DNA from: Candidatus Methanoperedens sp.
GTDB lineage: Archaea > Halobacteriota > Methanosarcinia > Methanosarcinales > Methanoperedenaceae
Assembly (NCBI GenBank): GCA_023249275.1
Contig: JAHFCV010000133.1
Location: 1 to 6,423 of the forward strand
Length of the DNA: 6,423 bases
Direction: 5' to 3'
Part shown: positions 5,789-6,423 of the stretch, one piece after another
Position numbering within the stretch: position 1 is the stretch's first letter
Layout of the letters: each line of letters begins with the position of its first letter
Position numbers and translations under genes: made by a program
The notes under the pieces: generated by a model
Told to the model about the DNA's origin: nothing
Databases searched by the model: none
The model's input: only the letters and a program-made list of their open reading frames with translations

Positions 5789-6292
5789 ATGGAAACCTGC
5801 AAAATATGCAAGGGCGAGCAGGACTCAAAAAACTACAAGGGCTACAATATATGCACAGAATGCTCCGACCTCATGGAAGACCTGATGAGTGAATATTTCC
5901 TGAGAACGCTAAGAGAAGGCTCAAATTCAAAAAAAGGCTACCTCAACTATCTTGAGCACGGGAAAGAATATATCAGCGACTACCAGCGCATACGAAAGAA
6001 CAGCAAGCGCCATATCAAGCACATGGAAGAGCATGTGGCTGAGGAACTGCAGAAAGGCGCGGAGGGCGGGAAGCAGAGGTATCTTGAAAGACTGCGCCAG
6101 ACCATCAACTGGCTTGAGAGATGTCCTGAGTTCTATAACTACTATTTCAAGGAGTATTATGTGTGCCCCAACTGCAACGCATCAATATTTGACCACTACG
6201 ACAAACAGGAAGTCGGGGACTGGCTCATGATAACCTGCGAGAAGTGCGATACTGTTATCAAGAAGTATTTCTCGCCGAAGTTTGTGAGTTAG
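5789..6292 (+). CDS. Unknown protein with CxxC pairs at both ends (two probable zinc ribbons)
   Basis: A 167-residue protein I cannot assign to a named family. The N-terminal module has C4-x2-C7 and C22-x2-C25. The C-terminal module has C126-P-N-C129 and C150-E-K-C153. Each spacing fits a four-cysteine zinc ribbon or rubredoxin-like knuckle. Between them (about 30-120) is a long, highly charged helical region rich in Lys, Arg, Glu and Tyr, possibly a helical hairpin or coiled coil. There is no signal peptide or membrane segment. Such architecture suits a nucleic-acid or protein-binding factor, but no function is shown. It follows the DUF22 gene by 5 nt with an overlapping Shine-Dalgarno site and ends at a T-rich terminator, so it is the last gene of a two-gene unit. 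The gene call is secure. Confidence 0.88.
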   Translation: METCKICKGEQDSKNYKGYNICTECSDLMEDLMSEYFLRTLREGSNSKKGYLNYLEHGKEYISDYQRIRKNSKRHIKHMEEHVAEELQKGAEGGKQRYLERLRQTINWLERCPEFYNYYFKEYYVCPNCNASIFDHYDKQEVGDWLMITCEKCDTVIKKYFSPKFVS

Positions 6293-6293
6293 T

Positions 6294-6310
6294 CGGTTTT
6301 TATTTTTTAA
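6294..6310 (+). terminator. T-rich archaeal terminator after the DUF22/CxxC pair
   Basis: Directly after the TAG stop lies CGGTTTTTATTTTTTAA, two T-tracts of five and six with no convincing hairpin upstream. T-rich tracts of this kind end transcription in archaea. Confidence 0.65.
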
Positions 6311-6316
6311 CGCATA

Positions 6317-6329
6317 GGAAAGTATAAAC
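6317..6329 (+). promoter_or_regulatory. BRE/TATA-like element facing the right edge
   Basis: GGAAAG (6317-6322) followed by TATAAAC (6323-6329) resembles an archaeal BRE plus TATA box. A start about 26 bp downstream would fall near 6352, just before the inverted repeat. No gene is visible after it in the window, so the target, if any, lies outside or is a non-coding transcript. Confidence 0.4.
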
Positions 6330-6363
6330 GCATATTCTTATCCCGCTACTGAAATAGATAAGT

Positions 6364-6420
6364 TGATTTCATTGGCTTTCATTCTTTTGTGTGTGCATCA
6401 AAACAAAAGCCAAGAAATCA
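6364..6420. repeat. Long imperfect inverted repeat at the right edge
   Basis: TGATTTC (6364-6370) pairs with GAAATCA (6414-6420), and TTGGCTTT (6372-6379) pairs with AAAGCCAA (6406-6413); only A6371 is bulged. After a 5x2 internal loop, TTTTG (6385-6389) pairs with CAAAA (6399-6403), leaving a 9 nt loop. In total 20 pairs form in a 57 nt element. It could be a stem-loop terminator for both strands, a structured RNA, or the end of a small mobile element. G-T pairs at 6363/6421 and 6362/6422 could extend the stem slightly as RNA. Confidence 0.7.
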
Positions 6421-6423
6421 GTA

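Noticed and set aside
5310..5828. Minus-strand open frame of 172 residues opposite the DUF22 gene
   Set aside because: It is antisense to a protein of a recognised family with a good Shine-Dalgarno site; its translation shows no motif.

Overview
The window looks like chromosomal DNA of a methanogen-type euryarchaeon. The best guess is the Methanosarcinales, possibly near the anaerobic methane oxidisers (Methanoperedens). The evidence is a DRG-type GTPase with a TGS domain, a DUF22-type protein (mainly known from archaea), archaeal BRE/TATA promoter elements, a T-rich terminator without a clear hairpin, GGTGA-type Shine-Dalgarno sites and a tRNA-Glu whose 3' CCA is not encoded. The Ig-like tail on the LemA protein also resembles domains I associate with that group, from memory only. 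The lineage is an inference; the archaeal assignment is firm.

Left part (1-1308, minus strand): a DRG/OBG-type GTPase is followed by a NUDIX hydrolase that runs off the left edge. They overlap by an ATGA and look like one transcript. A 63 bp divergent spacer separates them from an M20 (ArgE/DapE/CPG2-type) metallohydrolase on the plus strand (1372-2643).

Middle (2667-5103, plus strand): a compact three-gene unit encodes a TPM-domain membrane protein with a glycine-rich tail, a 214-residue protein that looks like a nucleotidyltransferase relative without its catalytic core, and a LemA-family membrane protein with an extra C-terminal beta-rich domain. A strong BRE/TATA element overlaps the M20 stop codon and sits at the right distance for a leaderless TPM mRNA. 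TPM and LemA are known to co-occur in many genomes. The middle gene and the extended LemA are the least ordinary parts, and all three products probably act together at the cell membrane.

Right part (5104-6423): a tRNA-Glu(CTC) gene on the minus strand points tail-to-tail at lemA with a 4 bp gap. After a 184 bp AT-rich spacer containing a 20 bp near-palindrome come two tightly packed plus-strand genes: a DUF22 protein and a protein with CxxC pairs at both ends. A T-rich terminator follows. The last 120 bases hold a further BRE/TATA-like element and a long imperfect inverted repeat at the edge. No gene-free stretch exceeds 300 bases. I saw no CRISPR array and no transposase gene.
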